Of a stretch of 15,946 bases of DNA, positions 13,726-15,946 are shown piece by piece. How positions within the stretch are numbered: position 1 is the stretch's first letter; each line of letters starts with the position of its first letter. The stretch is from JBBRFH01 sp038224615 (GTDB taxonomy: Bacteria > Planctomycetota > Phycisphaerae > Tepidisphaerales > Tepidisphaeraceae), in NCBI GenBank assembly GCA_038224615.1, contig JBBRFH010000047.1, positions 1 through 15,946 of the forward strand, read 5' to 3'. Made by a program: the position numbers and the translations under genes. The notes below the pieces were generated by a model. The model was not told the DNA's origin, did not search any database, and was given only the letters and a program-made list of their open reading frames with translations.

Positions 13726-14207
13726 TCCAGACCGCGGTCAATCGCTGGCCGCTGGACCTTTCAAATGTGCTGGACCTGGCCGCAGGCAGCGGTGAAATCA
13801 CGCTGGCGATCCGCGCCGTGCCGCGGGCAGATTTCCCGCAGACCGGGGGCGCGACGCCCACGCTACGAATCAGCGCGATCGATCCCTTTACCGCAGATGC
13901 ATACCGCGCTCGCACCGGGCTTTCATGCGAGCAGATGACCTTTGAGCAGATCGCCGAAGGTGCCTTACGCGGCCGATCGTATTCGCTGGTTGTCTGCAGC
14001 TTCGCGATGCATCTCGTCGACGCGTCGCGGTTGCCGGCGCTGTGCTGGGAACTGGCGCAGATCACGCCACAACTGGTGATCCTCACCCCGCACAAGCGGC
14101 CAGTATTGCGGGCCGAATGGGGATGGACGCTGCGCGAGGAGATCATGCAGGATCGCGTGCGGGCGCGGCTGTACGTCTGCGGCACGGGTCTTCAACCCGC
14201 GCCATGA
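13599..14207 (+). CDS. Class I SAM-dependent methyltransferase
   Basis: This is a 202-residue Rossmann-fold methyltransferase of unknown substrate. Motif I VLDLAAGSGE is at 57-66, the acidic residue after strand 2 is Asp95 (ISAIDPF), strand 4 is YSLVVCSFAMHLVD (128-141) and LVILTPHKRP (159-168) follows. The N-terminal GTREYYRQHGADYRNPHEPIV looks like a genuine conserved helix, so the start must lie before it. An in-frame TGA at 13587-13589 leaves the GTG at 13599 as the only candidate. The gene therefore begins 127 bases inside the preceding gene. No Shine-Dalgarno is present; translation may depend on the upstream gene. The C-terminus (LYVCGTGLQPAP) is encoded by a hairpin shared with the stop of the opposing gene. 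Confidence 0.87.
   Translation: MAKQPQPPRSIHDAYVADGTREYYRQHGADYRNPHEPIVRALIQTAVNRWPLDLSNVLDLAAGSGEITLAIRAVPRADFPQTGGATPTLRISAIDPFTADAYRARTGLSCEQMTFEQIAEGALRGRSYSLVVCSFAMHLVDASRLPALCWELAQITPQLVILTPHKRPVLRAEWGWTLREEIMQDRVRARLYVCGTGLQPAP
14181..14203. terminator. Hairpin spanning the overlapping 3' ends of convergent genes
   Basis: GGC-A-CGGGT (14181-14189) pairs with ACCCG-C-GCC (14195-14203), with one mismatch and a 5-base loop. The methyltransferase stop (14205-14207) and hydrolase stop (14192-14194) lie in or beside it, so the genes overlap by 16 bases tail-to-tail. A bidirectional terminator role is plausible, but there is no U-tract. Confidence 0.45.
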
Positions 14208-15148
14208 GGCAAGCGAAGCAGTTTCGCGGCGCGCGTCCAGTAGGCGTCATCAAGCCCGAGCAACTGCTTGATCCGCACGTCGCGGCGGAACCAGTTGGGT
14301 TCCTCGGTCAGCAGTTCCATGGCATCCTTAGCGCCGATGATCGTGCCCGGCGGAACGGGCATCACCGGCCAATCGCTGCCGTGAACGAGCTTGGCGCGAA
14401 GTCGGTCGTCCTTCAGCACGGTGCGGTACGCATACGAGCGCGTCGGCAGGCTGAGCGCAGACGTGTCGCCGTAGAAATGCTCATGGTCGAGCGCGAGTCG
14501 TGACCACTGCTTCAAATAGTTGGTCTCCCAGAACGTCGATCGTGTGCCGCAATGCGCTGCGATGACCGTCACACCGCGCCGCAGCGCCGGCATCAGCAGT
14601 GTCGGGTCGGCGTGTTTGTTGACGTTCGGCAGCATTGATTCGCCGCCGGTGTGGGAGAGCAGCGGTATCCGGTGATGCGCCATCGCTTCGTAGAATGCGA
14701 AACAGCGCCGGTCGCTCGGATCGATGCCCTGCGTGATCGGCAGCCATTTCACGAGCACCGCGCCGGCCTTTACGCAGCGGTCGAGTTCGTCGAGCGCGTC
14801 GGCGCGGTACGGATGGATCGAGGCGCCGAAGAGGATTTTCGGATGCCGCCGTGAAAGGTCGGCGACGAAATCGTTTTCCAGGAACAAATGCGTGTTCGCG
14901 TCGTCGCGACGCCCTTCCTTGTCGTAGACGGCGTCGAACGCGAGCACGACCACAGCATCCAGTTCGGTACAGGCGTCGAGTTGATCGAGGAGAATGCGAA
15001 CGAGTCGGCTGTCGAAATCCGATGCATCAGGATCAAGCCCGAACTTCCACCGCAGGAACTTGAACGGCAGCGACCGCATCAGCTTCGGCGACATCCCACC
15101 ATGGCCGGGCGAAAGAGCAGAAAGATGAACGTGGCAGTCGATTCGCAT
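14192..15148 (-). CDS. Amidohydrolase-2 family metal-dependent hydrolase (TIM barrel)
   Basis: This is a 318-residue cytosolic enzyme of the amidohydrolase superfamily. The metal site is complete by eye: DCHVHLS (His6, His8), VKWLP (Lys134), LLSHTGGE (His166), AAHCG (His199) and HGSDWPV (Asp259). The HxH at the extreme N-terminus and the SDWP near the end are typical of the amidohydrolase_2 branch, whose members act as lactonases, decarboxylases or hydratases. The substrate cannot be read from sequence. The ATG at 15148 directly follows the TAG of rhamnulokinase with no spacer, and a GGGGAAG within the kinase end can serve as ribosome site. A role in rhamnose or related deoxysugar breakdown, for example sugar lactone opening, is inferred from this coupling. 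Confidence 0.88.
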   Translation of the reverse strand: MRIDCHVHLSALSPGHGGMSPKLMRSLPFKFLRWKFGLDPDASDFDSRLVRILLDQLDACTELDAVVVLAFDAVYDKEGRRDDANTHLFLENDFVADLSRRHPKILFGASIHPYRADALDELDRCVKAGAVLVKWLPITQGIDPSDRRCFAFYEAMAHHRIPLLSHTGGESMLPNVNKHADPTLLMPALRRGVTVIAAHCGTRSTFWETNYLKQWSRLALDHEHFYGDTSALSLPTRSYAYRTVLKDDRLRAKLVHGSDWPVMPVPPGTIIGAKDAMELLTEEPNWFRRDVRIKQLLGLDDAYWTRAAKLLRLPHGAG

Positions 15149-15946
15149 CTACTTCCCCAAAACCGACTGGTAACGCGTGTACGCCTCTTCGGTCTCCGGC
15201 CCGCCTCGCGGTTCGTAGACTTTCACCGGAAAGCTGTCGCGCACGACCTGCCGCGCCGCGGCCAGGTTTTTCACTGCGCCGGTGGCGATCGCCTGCACAA
15301 GAATGTTGCCGAGCGCGGTGGCTTCGATCGGCCCGGCGACCACGGGCCGCTGGCAGACGTCGGCGGTGAGTTGGTTGAGCAGTTCGTTCTGGCACCCGCC
15401 GCCGACGATGTGGATGACGTCGATCTGCCGGCCGAGCAATAGCTGCAAGCCTTCGAGCGTCTGGCGGTACTTCAACGCGAGCGAATCGACGCTCGCTCGC
15501 ACATACGCGCCGCGCGTGCCGGGCTCGGCTTGGTTGGTCCGGCGGCAGAACTCGGCGATCTTCCGCGGCATCTCTCCGGGCGATGCGAACGGGGCATGAT
15601 CCGGGTCCACGATGATCTCAAACGGCTTGCACCGTCCGGCCATCTGCGTCAGCTCGGCATAGCTGTGGTCGTATCCGTCCTTGATGAACTGTCGACGGCA
15701 TTCCTGGATGAGCCACATGCCCATGATATTTTTCAGGAACCGAATCGTGCCGTTGACGCCGCCTTCATTGGTGTAGTTGTATTCGAGCGTCCTGTCGTCG
15801 ATCAGCGGCTTGTCGAGCTCGACGCCCATCAGCGACCACGTGCCCGAGCTGATGTAGCACCAGTTTGTCCCCGCCTCGGCCGGCACTGCCGCGACGGCGC
15901 TGCCGGTGTCGTGCAGCGCGGGCGCGATGACGGGGATCGCATCGAC
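15149..15946 (-). CDS. rhaB: Rhamnulokinase, FGGY family (N-terminus beyond window)
   Basis: It phosphorylates L-rhamnulose at O-1 with ATP in L-rhamnose breakdown. The 265 residues present are the C-terminal half of the kinase. The edge begins VDAIPVIAPALHDTGSAVAAVPA, the conserved rhamnulokinase segment containing HDT. ISSGTWSLMGVELDKP follows, then NYTNEGGVNGTIRFLKNIMGMWLIQECRR and DVIHIVGGGCQNELLNQLTADVCQRPVVAGP, with EATALGN, the ATPase-fold adenosine motif and C-terminal helix. The frame remains open to the window edge; an internal GTG at 15886 is not the true start. It ends TAG next to the hydrolase ATG. Other rha genes (isomerase, aldolase) would be expected further upstream. Confidence 0.94.
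   Translation of the reverse strand, partial: VDAIPVIAPALHDTGSAVAAVPAEAGTNWCYISSGTWSLMGVELDKPLIDDRTLEYNYTNEGGVNGTIRFLKNIMGMWLIQECRRQFIKDGYDHSYAELTQMAGRCKPFEIIVDPDHAPFASPGEMPRKIAEFCRRTNQAEPGTRGAYVRASVDSLALKYRQTLEGLQLLLGRQIDVIHIVGGGCQNELLNQLTADVCQRPVVAGPIEATALGNILVQAIATGAVKNLAAARQVVRDSFPVKVYEPRGGPETEEAYTRYQSVLGK

Noticed and set aside
1..15946. CRISPR array, insertion sequence or phage genes
   Set aside because: No regularly spaced repeats of 25-40 bases, and no transposase, integrase or phage structural protein in any frame. The repeats present are short intergenic hairpins.

Overview
The window looks like chromosomal DNA from a high-GC bacterium, most likely a planctomycete (Phycisphaerae-like). 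Four things point there: the high GC content; a secreted STN/secretin-N-like protein with the VYPVGDLLV...PDF and NGG...IKYLNGNLIITAP blocks that I associate with that phylum; very short leaders with few Shine-Dalgarno sites; and several intergenic hairpin or simple-repeat elements (ACGAAG-type and TTCTGAA-type). The taxonomy is inferred from style, not tested by a search. I saw no phage, IS element, CRISPR array, rRNA or tRNA gene.

Layout. (1) 1-3500: the tail of an unidentified + strand gene meets a convergent PcrA/UvrD helicase. After a 222-base intergenic stretch holding a long imperfect inverted repeat comes a divergent SlyD-type FKBP prolyl isomerase, then a small four-helix membrane protein on the minus strand. 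(2) 3613-6712: four + strand genes: RluD-type pseudouridine synthase, TatA-type translocase subunit (8 bases after rluD), secreted STN-like protein, and the condensin subunit ScpB, which has its own candidate promoter and almost no leader. (3) 6794-9958: minus strand purA and a siroheme/[4Fe-4S] sulfite/nitrite reductase, separated by an ACGAAG hairpin, with a good sigma70-type promoter in front of the reductase. (4) 9900-10211: the longest gene-free stretch, with two pairs of short direct repeats. (5) 10212-11321: a minus strand protein with a basic head and a 39-residue acidic tract. (6) 11565-14207: yggS (PLP homeostasis), a TTCTGAA repeat hairpin, then a tightly overlapping trio: a small two-helix membrane protein, a membrane-anchored protein with apparent Rho-N/SAP-like helical modules and a coiled coil, and a SAM methyltransferase whose start lies 127 bases inside the previous gene. 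(7) 14192-15946: minus strand rhamnulokinase (cut by the window edge) abutting a TIM-barrel metal hydrolase as TAG|ATG.

Most genes are housekeeping: DNA repair, proline isomerisation, rRNA modification, Tat export, chromosome condensation, purine synthesis, sulfur/nitrogen assimilation and PLP control. The two points that deserve most attention are the 12455-14207 trio, which looks like a membrane-tethered candidate nucleic-acid-binding system of unknown role, and the reductase, whose N-terminal half carries an extra set of cysteines where this half is normally cofactor-free.
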